A stretch of 64,000 nucleotides of DNA, taken from Candidatus Thiodiazotropha sp. (ex Monitilora ramsayi) (GTDB lineage: Bacteria; Pseudomonadota; Gammaproteobacteria; Chromatiales; Chromatiaceae). Made by a program: the position numbers and the translations under genes. The DNA lies in assembly GCA_025655575.1 (NCBI GenBank), contig JAHXIP010000001.1:124001-188000 (forward strand), read 5' to 3'. Positions 9,400 through 20,684 of the stretch are shown in pieces; the first letter of the stretch is position 1, and each line of letters opens with the position of its first letter. Below the pieces are notes generated by a model. It was not told where the DNA came from. It made no database searches and worked only from the letters and a program-made list of their open reading frames with translations.

Positions 9400-10476
9400 T
9401 TGAAAATAAAACAGCTAACAATCCAACAACTACGAAATATCAGCAAAGCTGAGCTTAAATTTTCATCAGGTATCAATGTCATACAAGGCGGTAATGGGGC
9501 AGGAAAAACTTCACTGTTAGAAGCAATCTACCTACTTGCAAGAGCACGATCCTTTCGAAGCACGCAGACAAAAAAACTCATACAAGCAAAAAAAAACAGT
9601 CTGACACTTTTCGCACTAACGGAGAGTCAGAATGGAAAAGAGACGAGAATCGGATTAAAAAAACAGGGCGGCCAAAATCTGATAAAGATAGATGGAACAA
9701 ATGTAAGAAAACTCTCGAAACTCGCATCAACACTGCCTATTGCTCTGATAACTCCACAATCACACAGGCTGATAGAAGCGGGGCCTGAATATAGGCGGAG
9801 GCTCTTAAACTGGGGTGTGTTCCACGTGGAACATTGCTATAGGGACTTATTATCTAAATACAATAGAGTCATTGCACAAAGAAATGCCTCATTAAAGGCG
9901 GGAAATAAAGATACAGATGTCTGGAACCAGCAGCTAAGTAATTATGCAAAAGAGATAAAGAACCTACAAACGTCCTACGTTATAAGTTGGAACAAGGCAT
10001 TTAAACAAGTCAGCAACGACATAAATTTTCTCGATTCAATAAGCATCGGTTATCAACAAGGTTGGGAAAAGGGTCTCTCTTTATCAGAAGCGCTTAAAAA
10101 AAAGCGCCAGACAGACCAGGTTCGAGGGTACACATCAGTAGGTCCCCACAGGTCAGACATTCGCCTGACTATAGACGGCACACCAATCAAGAATCATCTT
10201 TCTAGAGGCCAACAAAAGTTTTTAGTGACACTTCTTATGTTGGCACAGTCAAAAATTAAATTTACTAAAGAGAAAGAAAAGACGGTCATCCTGTTTGATG
10301 ATTTTCAGTCTGAGTTAGATCAGCTAACACAAAGTACCCTGTTCAACATAATTCAGGGACAAGCGTGTCAGACATTCATGACAATCATTGAAAGAGAAAA
10401 AGGTTTGGTTAAAAAATTAGGGTCTGATGACGAGATGTTCCACGTGGAACATGGTGATTTCTCTCGTGTGATTTAA
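9400..10476 (+). CDS. recF: DNA replication and repair protein RecF
   Basis: 358 residues. RecF is an SMC-like ATPase that works with RecO and RecR to load RecA at gaps. It has Walker A GGNGAGKTSLLEAI (about residues 31-44), the ABC signature LSRGQQKFLVTLL and Walker B VILFDDFQSELD. It begins with TTG at 9400, 8 nt after the T-run of a terminator and with no clear Shine-Dalgarno. Like dnaN it is A/T-rich. The peptide FHVEH occurs twice, once in the conserved WGVFHVEH block and once near the C-terminus; in both places the DNA is a perfect parS palindrome, so part of this coding sequence appears constrained by ParB binding. Confidence 0.95.
   Translation: MKIKQLTIQQLRNISKAELKFSSGINVIQGGNGAGKTSLLEAIYLLARARSFRSTQTKKLIQAKKNSLTLFALTESQNGKETRIGLKKQGGQNLIKIDGTNVRKLSKLASTLPIALITPQSHRLIEAGPEYRRRLLNWGVFHVEHCYRDLLSKYNRVIAQRNASLKAGNKDTDVWNQQLSNYAKEIKNLQTSYVISWNKAFKQVSNDINFLDSISIGYQQGWEKGLSLSEALKKKRQTDQVRGYTSVGPHRSDIRLTIDGTPIKNHLSRGQQKFLVTLLMLAQSKIKFTKEKEKTVILFDDFQSELDQLTQSTLFNIIQGQACQTFMTIIEREKGLVKKLGSDDEMFHVEHGDFSRVI
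9818..9833. promoter_or_regulatory. parS: parS site 1 (ParB-binding centromere) inside recF
   Basis: TGTTCCACGTGGAACA, a perfect 16-bp palindrome that matches the bacterial parS consensus TGTTNCACGTGNAACA at every fixed position. It is read in frame as part of the RecF block WGVFHVEHC. It lies about 1.7 kb from oriC, within the usual parS zone. Confidence 0.9.
10436..10451. promoter_or_regulatory. parS: parS site 2 (ParB-binding centromere) at the 3' end of recF
   Basis: The same perfect TGTTCCACGTGGAACA, 618 bp after the first and again in frame, encoding MFHVEHG in the RecF tail. Two identical 16-bp palindromes in one gene are very unlikely by chance. parA and parB are not in the window. 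Confidence 0.9.
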
Positions 10477-10530
10477 GAAAGGCTATTCCAAATATACCTG
10501 CTAAATCATTCGTCTCGCGGTGTGCTGTAA

Positions 10531-12999
<2,469 letters not shown>

Positions 13000-13088
13000 A
13001 TTAGTGGTTGCCAGCAACTTAGCGGGAAGTCAGCTCTGCTAAGGCGATAGGAATACTGTTTATTTGTTATTATTCAGTACTTTAAATA

Positions 13089-13110
13089 GGTTAGTAACTA
13101 CTTACTAACC
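13089..13110. terminator. Inverted repeat between convergent gyrB and plsC
   Basis: GGTTAGTAA (13089-13097) and TTACTAACC (13102-13110) form a perfect 9-bp stem with a 4-nt loop, followed on the plus strand by ATATTTTAT. It lies 90 nt after gyrB and 51 nt after the plsC stop. It may terminate gyrB transcripts; the U-run is broken. Confidence 0.55.
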
Positions 13111-13160
13111 ATATTTTATGGAATGAGCTTAAGCATAATCTCACAGAGGTTCTTCTGTTT

Positions 13161-13898
13161 TTATTCGTTGCTTTTTGACTCTTTGTCCTGGGGAAGAGCC
13201 TCTACCGTATCTTCAATCCATCTCTCTGCCTTGGCATTTATCTCTGAGGCAGACATACCATTGGTATCGATAGCTGGGCCAATTACTACATCAATGGTGC
13301 CTGGGTATTTTCGCAGATCCCGTCTGCGCCAGAAGACCCCGGCATTATGAGCAACAGGAACTACAGGATGAGCGGATTTTTCCGCCAATAAGGCGCCTCC
13401 GATACCGTAGCGCTTGCGAACGCCTGGTTCCACCCGAGTCCCTTCAGGAAACACGATAATATTGATGCCGTTCTCCAGTTTTTCCGTACCCTGCTCAATG
13501 ATCTGATCAACTGCTTTACGGCCAGATTTACGGTCAATGGCAATGGGTTCGAAGTACCACATAACCCAGCCAAAAAATGGGACGAATAGCAGTTCACGTT
13601 TAAGTACCCAGGCTTTGGCTCCGGGGATCAAGCTTACCAGCGCAATGGTTTCCCATGCGGATTGATGCTTAGCCAAGATGATATAGCTCTCATCCGGGAT
13701 ATTATCCAGTCCCTTAATCCGATAATTGAGATTGCAGATTTTATCCAACGCCCAAAGGTTGAGGCGGCTCCAGGCAGTATCAAAGATGTGCATTTTTGGT
13801 CTGGGAATGGCCCAGCCAATGAGTGACCCGATGCCTGCAATCAGAATGGTAGTAATGATCAGGAAAAGAAAAAAAAGTGAGGAGCGCAGCAGTATCAT
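13161..13898 (-). CDS. plsC: 1-acyl-sn-glycerol-3-phosphate acyltransferase (PlsC family)
   Basis: 245 residues. The family transfers an acyl chain to the sn-2 position of lysophosphatidic acid at the inner membrane. One or two N-terminal membrane segments (about residues 5-30) are followed by the acyltransferase blocks: KHQSAWET (HX4D/E-type motif with Glu in the acidic place) and VFPEGTRVEPG (FPEGTR). It overlaps gmhB by 4 nt (ATGA) and ends the glyQ-glyS-mazG-gmhB-plsC operon. The same arrangement is common in Gammaproteobacteria. A specialised acyltransferase for another lipid is possible. Confidence 0.92.
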   Translation of the reverse strand: MILLRSSLFFLFLIITTILIAGIGSLIGWAIPRPKMHIFDTAWSRLNLWALDKICNLNYRIKGLDNIPDESYIILAKHQSAWETIALVSLIPGAKAWVLKRELLFVPFFGWVMWYFEPIAIDRKSGRKAVDQIIEQGTEKLENGINIIVFPEGTRVEPGVRKRYGIGGALLAEKSAHPVVPVAHNAGVFWRRRDLRKYPGTIDVVIGPAIDTNGMSASEINAKAERWIEDTVEALPQDKESKSNE

Positions 13899-14449
13899 TC
13901 TTCATTACTCGCTTCTGACAGCAGATGATCGACTGCATCTGCCAGGTCCTGATAAATTTCGATATCCTGCAGCAACTCCCTTTGCTCGCGAATCGTCTTC
14001 TTACCTTTGCCGGTTCGTACCAGAATGGGTCTTGCACCCACGTCCAGTGCGGCCTCTAGATCTCGAAAGGAATCTCCGATGACAGGAACACCTCTCAACG
14101 AGTCGCTGGATCTTTTACCTATCTCAAGATAAAGCCCGGGTTTTGGTTTGCGGCAGTCGCAGTCGTCGAGTGGTCCATGGGGACAAAACAGGATAGCCTC
14201 AATCGTACCACCCATACTCTTTACTGCCTGCATCATCTTATTGTGTATCGCATGTAGGGTTTCAATGTTAAAAAGCCTTCTCGCCAAACCGGATTGGTTG
14301 GTGGCAACATAGACTTTGTAGCCGGCATGGTTGAGGCGGGTAATAGCATTCAGACTTCCCTCGATGGGAATCCATTCATCAGGTGACTTGATGAAATTGT
14401 CTGAGTCCTGATTGATCACGCCATCGCGATCTAAAATAACCAGCTTCAT
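13895..14449 (-). CDS. gmhB: D-glycero-beta-D-manno-heptose-1,7-bisphosphate 7-phosphatase
   Basis: 184 residues. HAD-superfamily phosphatase of the ADP-heptose pathway for the lipopolysaccharide inner core. The nucleophile motif LDRDGVIN (residues 6-13; D7 and D9) is at the N-terminus. The CPHGPLDDCDCRKPKPG segment supplies the Zn-binding cysteines typical of GmhB, and VIGDSFRDLEAA is HAD motif IV. It starts 15 nt after the mazG-like stop and overlaps plsC. Confidence 0.95.
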   Translation of the reverse strand: MKLVILDRDGVINQDSDNFIKSPDEWIPIEGSLNAITRLNHAGYKVYVATNQSGLARRLFNIETLHAIHNKMMQAVKSMGGTIEAILFCPHGPLDDCDCRKPKPGLYLEIGKRSSDSLRGVPVIGDSFRDLEAALDVGARPILVRTGKGKKTIREQRELLQDIEIYQDLADAVDHLLSEASNEE

Positions 14450-14464
14450 GTTAGTAAGTACATA

Positions 14465-14803
14465 CTATGAATCAACGCCTCTGAATTCAGAGACTCTTAT
14501 GCGTCCGTTGACCATACGGGACTCACGTTGGTTAAGTTTTTCCATCTTATCCCAGAAGGCCTGATTGAGATCGAAATCCTGGGCGATGGCAGTGCCCATG
14601 ACAAGAATCAGAAGATCAGCGACCTCTTCGGCCAATTCAGCAGGCGGTTTGCCCTTGGTGACACAGGAAGAGATCTCTCCCAATTCCTCAGCCATCAGAG
14701 CGATGCGGTAGGTCATCTCCTCTCCGCCGGTCTGTTTGAATTGGTGTTTGTCGTGGAATGCCTGTACAGCCGCCAGCATCTCTTTGTAGGAGTCCTGTGT
14801 CAT
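14465..14803 (-). CDS. MazG-like nucleotide pyrophosphohydrolase
   Basis: 112 residues. The sequence has the metal-binding acidic motifs of the all-alpha NTP-pyrophosphohydrolase (MazG/dUTPase-like) fold: MAEELGEISS in one helix and AEEVADLLILV in the next. Such small proteins hydrolyse (d)NTPs to monophosphates and are often called house-cleaning enzymes; the substrate here cannot be told from sequence. It overlaps the glyS stop by 3-4 nt (ATGA) and precedes gmhB by 15 nt, so it is an operon member. Confidence 0.82.
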   Translation of the reverse strand: MTQDSYKEMLAAVQAFHDKHQFKQTGGEEMTYRIALMAEELGEISSCVTKGKPPAELAEEVADLLILVMGTAIAQDFDLNQAFWDKMEKLNQRESRMVNGRIRVSEFRGVDS

Positions 14804-16887
14804 GTATGGCTTTCCTGCTGCAACAGAGAGAGATCCGCCACACTCAGAAAAATGTTCTGCAACTGGGAGAGCAAGGCAAGCCGATTGAGGCGTAGTGTCC
14901 GATCGTCCGTCATGACCATCACTTGGTCGAAGAAGGCATCTACCGGTTGTTTGAGGGCGGCAAGTATACGCAGACCCTCGGCATAGTCACCCACATCAAA
15001 CAGTGGCTGGGCAATGGGTGCCAGCTCTTCCAATTTGCTGGCCAGTATTTTTTCCGCCTCATCCTGAAAGAGTGCTGTATCCGCTTGGAACGGTAGTTTC
15101 TCCTCGCTCTTCTTGAGAATATTGCGAATCCGTTTGTTAGCGGCCGCCAGGCTTTCCGCCTCTGGGAGCGTACGGAACTCAGCCATTGCCCTGATACGTT
15201 GATCGAAATCGGCGACCGTATGCGGATCGACCTCGGAGACCGCCTGAAACAGATCTACCGGGATGCCCTGGTCCACATAGATGCCTTTTAACCGCTCCAG
15301 CATAAAGCGATAGACCGATTCAGCGGTATCCTTCTCGGTCAGACGATCAGAGAGAGATTCGGTAACCGCTTCCAACATCCCGCTAAGGTATAGTGGAAGT
15401 GAGTGCTCACGTATGATGCGAAGCGCACCAAGCGCGGCCCGTCTAAGCGCAAAGGGGTCCCTATCACCGGTCGGTCTCTGCCCGATACCGAAGATGCCGA
15501 CCAGAGTATCCAGCTTTTCCGCCAGGGAGATGGCGATGCCTGTTTTCGTCTGTGGTAATTGATCACCGGAAAAACGGGGCATATAGAACTCGTCCATGGC
15601 AGTGGCCAGTTCATCGGCTTCCCCATCACGGGTAGCCTGATAGCGACCCATGACACCCTGCATCACAGGAAACTCGTTGACCATATCCGTCATCAGATCA
15701 CAGCGGCTAAGCAGTCCAGCCCGATGGGCGAGATCAGGATTACCGTTAATTTCAGTGGCAATTATCTCTGCAAGTTTGGCTATCCGGGTCGATTTTTCGT
15801 ACATCGAGCCAAGTTGTTTTTGAAATACCACGTGCTTAAGTGATTCAAGATGGTCTTCCAGGTGTTTTTTTCCATCCTGTTGCCAGAAGAACATGGCATC
15901 AGCCAGTCGAGGCCGGATGACCCGCTCGTTACCCGCTTGAATCAGCTCCGGTTGAGGACTGTCAATATTTGCGATGGTGATGAAGTGATTCATCAACCGA
16001 CCCTCTGCTGTAAAAAGAGGGAAGTATTTCTGGTTTCCCTTCATGGTGGCGATCAAGGCCTCCTGAGGGACTTCTAAAAAGCGCTCCTCGAAGCTTGCTG
16101 TGATGGGGACGGGCCATTCATTGAGTGCGGTGACTTCATCCAGCAGGTCATCATCGAGATCGGGATGGCCGTCCAGTGCTGCAGCGCTGGTCTGTATCAG
16201 GTTGCGAATCATCTCTCGCCGCTCACCAAATCCGGCTACGACCTTACCCATCTCTTTCAGTACGGAGCTGTAGTCATCAGGGTTATAGAGGGTGATGGCT
16301 GAAGGGTGGTGAAAGCGATGGCCGTAGGTCAGTCTGTCGGCTTTGGCATCGAGCAGCGTGCAGTCGACCAATTGCTCGCCATGAATAAAGACCAGCCAGT
16401 GAACAGGGCGTACGAATTGCGCCTCAGATGCTCCCCAACGCATACGCTTGGGAATGGGTAGTTTGTTAAGCGCCTGCTCTGCGATTGCAGGTAGCAGTTT
16501 GTCGGCAGTTTGGCCTGTCTCTTCCATTTGGTAGATCAGCCACTCGCCTTTCTCAGTTTCCTGTCTTTTCAGCTGATCAACGGTAGTACCGCAGGATCGG
16601 GCAAAACCTTCCGCTGCTTTGGTGGGTTTGCCATCACCATCGAATGCTGCCTTGACGGCAGGGCCGCGTCTTTCGACCTGACGATCGGGTTGCCGTAGGG
16701 CGCAATCCTGTATCAGCACAGCCAGCCTGCGTGGTGTGGCGTAGGCCTCGACCTGACCATGTTTGAGGCCAGCCTGATCCAGACCCGCAATGAAACTTTG
16801 CGTAAGGGATTCGGAGAGTCGCTTCAGTGCCTTGGGTGGGAGTTCCTCAGTACCGAGCTCGAAAAGCAGAGGTGCGAAATCAGCCAT
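14800..16887 (-). CDS. glyS: Glycyl-tRNA synthetase beta subunit
   Basis: 695 residues, the standard length. It is the beta chain of the alpha2beta2 bacterial GlyRS, which charges tRNA-Gly. The N-terminus shows [15 protein letters not shown], with the conserved [11 protein letters not shown] and [10 protein letters not shown] blocks after it. An HD-like region and a C-terminal anticodon-binding part ([20 protein letters not shown]) complete it. It overlaps glyQ by 8 nt and the mazG-like gene by 3-4 nt. Confidence 0.98.
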   Translation of the reverse strand: MADFAPLLFELGTEELPPKALKRLSESLTQSFIAGLDQAGLKHGQVEAYATPRRLAVLIQDCALRQPDRQVERRGPAVKAAFDGDGKPTKAAEGFARSCGTTVDQLKRQETEKGEWLIYQMEETGQTADKLLPAIAEQALNKLPIPKRMRWGASEAQFVRPVHWLVFIHGEQLVDCTLLDAKADRLTYGHRFHHPSAITLYNPDDYSSVLKEMGKVVAGFGERREMIRNLIQTSAAALDGHPDLDDDLLDEVTALNEWPVPITASFEERFLEVPQEALIATMKGNQKYFPLFTAEGRLMNHFITIANIDSPQPELIQAGNERVIRPRLADAMFFWQQDGKKHLEDHLESLKHVVFQKQLGSMYEKSTRIAKLAEIIATEINGNPDLAHRAGLLSRCDLMTDMVNEFPVMQGVMGRYQATRDGEADELATAMDEFYMPRFSGDQLPQTKTGIAISLAEKLDTLVGIFGIGQRPTGDRDPFALRRAALGALRIIREHSLPLYLSGMLEAVTESLSDRLTEKDTAESVYRFMLERLKGIYVDQGIPVDLFQAVSEVDPHTVADFDQRIRAMAEFRTLPEAESLAAANKRIRNILKKSEEKLPFQADTALFQDEAEKILASKLEELAPIAQPLFDVGDYAEGLRILAALKQPVDAFFDQVMVMTDDRTLRLNRLALLSQLQNIFLSVADLSLLQQESHT

Positions 16888-17818
16888 TGGCCACCTCCCG
16901 GCTCTGCTTCAGCATGGGAAAATCGAGCTTCTCCCTGGCGTCGTAGTAGGCCTGAGCCACCGCGCGTGCCAGTGAGCGGACCCGCAGGATATAGCGTTGC
17001 CGTTCGGTGACCGAGATGGCATGGCGGGCATCGAGTAGATTGAAGCTATGAGAAGCCTTCAGTACCTGCTCGTAGGCCGGTAACGGCAGGCCGGCCTCGA
17101 TGAGGCGATTCGAATCTTTCTCACATTGGTCAAAAAGAGTGAACAGGAAATCCACATCGGCGTGTTCGAAGTTGTAGGCTGACTGTTCCACTTCATTTTG
17201 ATGAAACACATCCCCATAGGTCACGATGCCCTGCGGACCCTCGGTCCAGACCAGGTCGAAGATGCTCTCCACGTCCTGCAGATACATGGCGATACGTTCT
17301 ATTCCGTAGGTGATTTCACCGGTCACAGGGCGGCAGTCGAGTCCGCCCACCTGCTGGAAATAGGTGAACTGGGTGACCTCCATACCGTTGAGCCAGACTT
17401 CCCAACCCAGTCCCCAGGCACCGAGGGTGGGAGATTCCCAGTTGTCCTCGACGAAGCGGATATCGTGTAGATTGAGATCCAGACCCAGTACTTCCAGAGA
17501 ACCCAGATAGAGTTGCTGAATATCCTTTGGTGAGGGTTTCATCACCACCTGATACTGATAATAGTGCTGCAACCGGTTAGGATTTTCTCCATAACGGCCA
17601 TCGGTGGGGCGGCGGGAGGGCTGCACATAGGCAGCATTCCAGGGCTCGGGTCCGATGGAACGCAGAAAGGTGGCAGTGTGGAAGGTACCGGCACCCATCT
17701 CCATGTCGTAGGGTTGCAGTATCAGACAACCCTGTTTGGCCCAGTAGTCCTGCAGGACGAAGAGCAGTTCCTGGAAAGTTGTCACGCCGTTTTTTTGTTT
17801 TGCAGAATCTCGACTCAC
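16880..17818 (-). CDS. glyQ: Glycyl-tRNA synthetase alpha subunit
   Basis: 312 residues. The catalytic class II aminoacyl-tRNA synthetase subunit, with [18 protein letters not shown] and [16 protein letters not shown] near the N-terminus and the motif-2-like block [22 protein letters not shown] at 17818 is the called start and gives a 14-residue lead before TFQELL; an internal GTG nearby is possible. It is the first gene of the five-gene minus-strand operon. Confidence 0.98.
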   Translation of the reverse strand: MSRDSAKQKNGVTTFQELLFVLQDYWAKQGCLILQPYDMEMGAGTFHTATFLRSIGPEPWNAAYVQPSRRPTDGRYGENPNRLQHYYQYQVVMKPSPKDIQQLYLGSLEVLGLDLNLHDIRFVEDNWESPTLGAWGLGWEVWLNGMEVTQFTYFQQVGGLDCRPVTGEITYGIERIAMYLQDVESIFDLVWTEGPQGIVTYGDVFHQNEVEQSAYNFEHADVDFLFTLFDQCEKDSNRLIEAGLPLPAYEQVLKASHSFNLLDARHAISVTERQRYILRVRSLARAVAQAYYDAREKLDFPMLKQSREVANG

Positions 17819-18009
17819 TATGAGTCTCCGGTAGTGTAGAGGAAAACCGCGTAAGTATAACGATGCCGCCAGGGTAAGGCTAACCCGGGTGGGTGTTCAG
17901 GATAGGGATTCGTAGAGAAATAATCTGTCTTTGTGAATGGCTCGCGGGTGCCTGACGAGAAGTGTTGCCGTATAATCGCCGATCCACCTATCTATTCTTC
18001 ATCTTCTTT

Positions 18010-19053
18010 ATGACTAAACAACGCAAAGCGGCGGCACTGATCTCAGGGGGATTGGACTCTCTGTTGGCGGCTCGGGTGATACAGGAGCAGGGCATCCACG
18101 TCGAGGGGATCAACTTTTATACCGGCTTCTGCGTCGAAGGTCACACCCATGCCATCCGCAAGAAAGACCGTCAAAAGGAGAAGCGGAACAATGCGCTCTG
18201 GGTCGCGGAGCAACTGGGTATCAAGCTGCATATCGTGGATATCGTCGAGGATTACAAGCAGGTTGTGCTCAATCCGAAACATGGTTACGGCGCCAATCTG
18301 AACCCGTGTCTTGACTGTAAGATTTTTATGGTCAGCAAAGCGCTGGAATGGATAAAGGCCAAGGGCTTCGACTTCATTATCACCGGCGAGGTGATAGGTC
18401 AGCGACCCATGTCCCAACGAAAAGAGACCATGCCGGTGGTAGCCGATGAATCGGGTGCTGAGGATCTGCTGTTGAGACCCTTATGCGCATGCAATCTGCC
18501 AGAGACGCTGCCAGAGCGGGAAGGCTGGGTGGACCGGCAGCAGTTGCACGATTTTTCCGGGCGCAGCCGTAAGCCGCAGATGGCGCTGGCGGCCAAGTTT
18601 GGTTTTGAGGACTACGCCCAGCCTGCCGGGGGCTGCTGTTTTCTCACCGATGCCCAATATTCGGTCAAGCTGGCTGACCTGTGGCGTGCCCGGGGCAGCA
18701 AGCAGTATGAAATGGATGACATCATGTTGTTGAAGGTTGGCCGTCATTTGCGGCCTGCGCCCCACTTTAAATTGATCATCTCCCGGGAAGAGGGCGAAGG
18801 CAATTTTCTGCGTGGGTACCGGCGTCAGTATCCGCATCTAACGACTGTCAGCCACCCGGGGCCGCTGGCATTAATCGATGGTGAAGTGGATGAGGACGAT
18901 ATCGAACTCGCCGCCAGGTTGGTGGCCCGATACAGTCAGGGACGCAGTGAGGAAGAGGTGGTACTCGCATTTACCGATATCGAGGCTAACCAGAAGGAGC
19001 TGAAGGTGAGACCCCTGCAACCCCATGAGATACCCAGGGAGTGGGTGATTTGA
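18010..19053 (+). CDS. PP-loop ATPase (MnmA/ThiI-like) with C-terminal NFACT-R-like domain
   Basis: 347 residues from ATG 18010. An N-terminal PP-loop ATP pyrophosphatase domain opens with AALISGGLDSLLAARV. CLDCKIFM (a CXXC pair) and FIITGEVIGQRPMSQRK follow, as in thiouridylase-like enzymes. From about residue 240 the block LLKVGRHLRPAPHFKLIISR resembles the NFACT-R RNA-binding domain. This architecture is often annotated as a tRNA thiolation or methylaminomethyl-2-thiouridylate enzyme, but its real substrate is not settled. It ends overlapping a TusA-like sulfur-carrier gene, which supports a sulfur-transfer (or selenium) reaction on tRNA. An in-frame TTG at 17962 exists, but ATG 18010 fits the domain start. 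Confidence 0.8.
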   Translation: MTKQRKAAALISGGLDSLLAARVIQEQGIHVEGINFYTGFCVEGHTHAIRKKDRQKEKRNNALWVAEQLGIKLHIVDIVEDYKQVVLNPKHGYGANLNPCLDCKIFMVSKALEWIKAKGFDFIITGEVIGQRPMSQRKETMPVVADESGAEDLLLRPLCACNLPETLPEREGWVDRQQLHDFSGRSRKPQMALAAKFGFEDYAQPAGGCCFLTDAQYSVKLADLWRARGSKQYEMDDIMLLKVGRHLRPAPHFKLIISREEGEGNFLRGYRRQYPHLTTVSHPGPLALIDGEVDEDDIELAARLVARYSQGRSEEEVVLAFTDIEANQKELKVRPLQPHEIPREWVI

Positions 19054-19286
19054 AGCGAAAGATTATCGACTGCCGCCGGCTGCTCTGTCCCATGCCGGTG
19101 ATAAGGGTGCAGACAACTGTGGAATCTCTGCCAGACGGCGCTCAAATTGAGGCGATCTGTACCGATCCCGGTGTGCTGACCGATATCCCTGCCTGGTCGA
19201 GGATCAACGGACATAAACTGATTGAAGCCCGGGAAGAGGATGGTGAATATATTGTGGTTGTCGAAGTCGACCATGGGATGCAGTAA
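19050..19286 (+). CDS. TusA family sulfur-carrier protein
   Basis: 78 residues from TTG 19050, which overlaps the upstream TGA; AGGGAG at 19036-19041 lies 8 nt before it. The hallmark CPxP motif is present as LLCPMPVIRV with the reactive Cys at about residue 13. The rest follows the TusA/SirA fold, with PDGAQIEAICTDPGVLTDIPAW. TusA-like proteins carry persulfide sulfur to thiolation, molybdenum-cofactor or sulfur-oxidation enzymes. Being fused by overlap to the PP-loop gene, it is probably that enzyme's sulfur donor. A GTG at 19041 is an alternative start. Confidence 0.88.
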   Translation: MKRKIIDCRRLLCPMPVIRVQTTVESLPDGAQIEAICTDPGVLTDIPAWSRINGHKLIEAREEDGEYIVVVEVDHGMQ

Positions 19287-20437
19287 TGAGCGTTCAAGCT
19301 GAAACCAGGGAAAATCGTTTTCGTATCAGTCGTCGATCTGCACTGGTCGGTGCACTGGTCAATACGATTTTGGCCATCTCCAAAATTCTCTTTGGCTGGC
19401 TTGGCCAGTCACAGGCGCTGGTGGCGGACGGTATCCACTCGTTATCGGATCTGCTGACTGATGCCCTGGTCCTATTCGCCGCCCGACATGCCAAGGAGGC
19501 GCCAGATGAGGACCATCCCTACGGTCATGGTCGCTTCGAGACCGTAGGTACCCTCGTGCTGGGCGGTATATTGATTGCTGTCGGTTTCGGTATCGTATGG
19601 GATGCAGGCGAGAGATTGTTTGCGCCTGAGCAGTTGACGCTTCCTGCTTCATTCACGCTGTTTGTAGCCCTCTTCTCCATCATCGCCAACGAAGGTCTTT
19701 TCTTCTATACCCGGCATCTTGCCAATCTGATCAATTCGGATCTGCTGCGGGCTAATGCCTGGCACCATCGCAGCGACTCGGTTTCATCCGTGGTGGTGCT
19801 GGTTGGTATCGGCGGCACCATGCTCGGTCTGCCCTACCTGGACGCCATAGCGGCCTCATTGGTGGGGATAATGGTGGCACAGATCGGCTGGAATCTGGGC
19901 TGGGGCGCCCTACAGGAGTTGGCGGATGCCGGTCTCGAAGAGGAACACTTGAAGCAGATTCGGCAATTTATCAGTAGTGTTTCCGGTGTTAACAGCGTGC
20001 ATATGCTGAGAACCCGCAAATTGGGTGGCCATGCGATGGCCGACGTTCACGTACAGGTCGATCCCTGGTTGAGTGTTTCGGAGGGTCATCGTATTGCAGA
20101 GGTGGTGCAGTATGGTTTGATCGATCAGGTAGATGTATTGGAAGACGTCACGGTACATATCGATCCGGAAGATGACGAGGCGGGACCTTCCTGTTCCGAG
20201 CTACCGTTGAGGGATGAGGCGGAATCCCTGCTGGAATCACATTGGTCACAACTCGCCTGCTATTCAAAGCGTCATCGAATGGTGCTGCACTATCTCTCTG
20301 GCAGGATCGATGTGGATCTCTTTTTGCCCATCTCATGCTATGCGTCTGGTGAGGGTGCTGATGAGGTGAAGCAAGCATTTCAGCAGGCACTGGAGGGATC
20401 GGAGGTCTTTCGCTATGTCCGTATTTGGTTTGGGTAG
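19286..20437 (+). CDS. Cation diffusion facilitator (CDF) family metal transporter
   Basis: 383 residues. A proton-coupled exporter of divalent cations (Zn, Fe, Co, Mn or others). Six membrane segments lie in the first about 220 residues. The metal-site motifs DGIHSLSDLLTD in TM2 and HHRSDSVSS in TM5 are present, and HPYGHGRFETVG lies between TM2 and TM3. The C-terminal cytoplasmic metallochaperone-like domain is longer than usual, with an extra part of about 80 residues after VTVHIDPEDD. Its ATG overlaps the TusA TAA by one base. The 3' end touches the first NtrC box of the glnA control region. Confidence 0.93.
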   Translation: MSVQAETRENRFRISRRSALVGALVNTILAISKILFGWLGQSQALVADGIHSLSDLLTDALVLFAARHAKEAPDEDHPYGHGRFETVGTLVLGGILIAVGFGIVWDAGERLFAPEQLTLPASFTLFVALFSIIANEGLFFYTRHLANLINSDLLRANAWHHRSDSVSSVVVLVGIGGTMLGLPYLDAIAASLVGIMVAQIGWNLGWGALQELADAGLEEEHLKQIRQFISSVSGVNSVHMLRTRKLGGHAMADVHVQVDPWLSVSEGHRIAEVVQYGLIDQVDVLEDVTVHIDPEDDEAGPSCSELPLRDEAESLLESHWSQLACYSKRHRMVLHYLSGRIDVDLFLPISCYASGEGADEVKQAFQQALEGSEVFRYVRIWFG

Positions 20438-20452
20438 CACCATTATAGTGCG
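20436..20452. promoter_or_regulatory. NtrC binding site 1, upstream of glnA
   Basis: AGCACCATTATAGTGCG fits TGCACY-N5-RGTGCA with mismatches only at the first and last positions. It overlaps the stop codon of the CDF gene and lies about 230 nt before the sigma54 promoter, an enhancer distance. Confidence 0.75.
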
Positions 20453-20467
20453 GCAACACGGGACAAA

Positions 20468-20484
20468 TGCACTATTATAGTGCG
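20468..20484. promoter_or_regulatory. NtrC binding site 2, upstream of glnA
   Basis: TGCACTATTATAGTGCG matches the NtrC consensus in all but the last base. Its centre is 32 bp (three helical turns) from site 1, so both sites face the same side of the DNA, as for paired enhancers. Confidence 0.82.
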
Positions 20485-20668
20485 ACAGTGAGTCTGTCCT
20501 GGCTAGTCCGATCATCTTAAGGAGATATCAGCTGATTCTCGACAATATCTTTTGCAAAGGTGATATGTGGGTGATCTATTTCTAAGTGGCTAATTTGGAA
20601 TGGGTTTATCTTGAGCACAAAATATTGAAAAAGGCGCTTCTATTCGCCGCATGAGAATGGCAGTTGTG

Positions 20669-20684
20669 TGGCATGAATCATGCA
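20669..20684 (+). promoter_or_regulatory. Sigma54 (RpoN) promoter of glnA
   Basis: TGGCATGAATCATGCA matches the -24/-12 consensus TGGCACG-N4-TTGCA with two changes. The invariant GG (20670-20671) and GC (20682-20683) are exactly 12 bp apart. Transcription would start near 20696, about 95 nt before glnA. Confidence 0.85.

Noticed and set aside
17971..17976. TATAAT upstream of the PP-loop gene as a promoter -10
   Set aside because: No matching -35 at 16-18 nt and no other support; single hexamers of this type are frequent.
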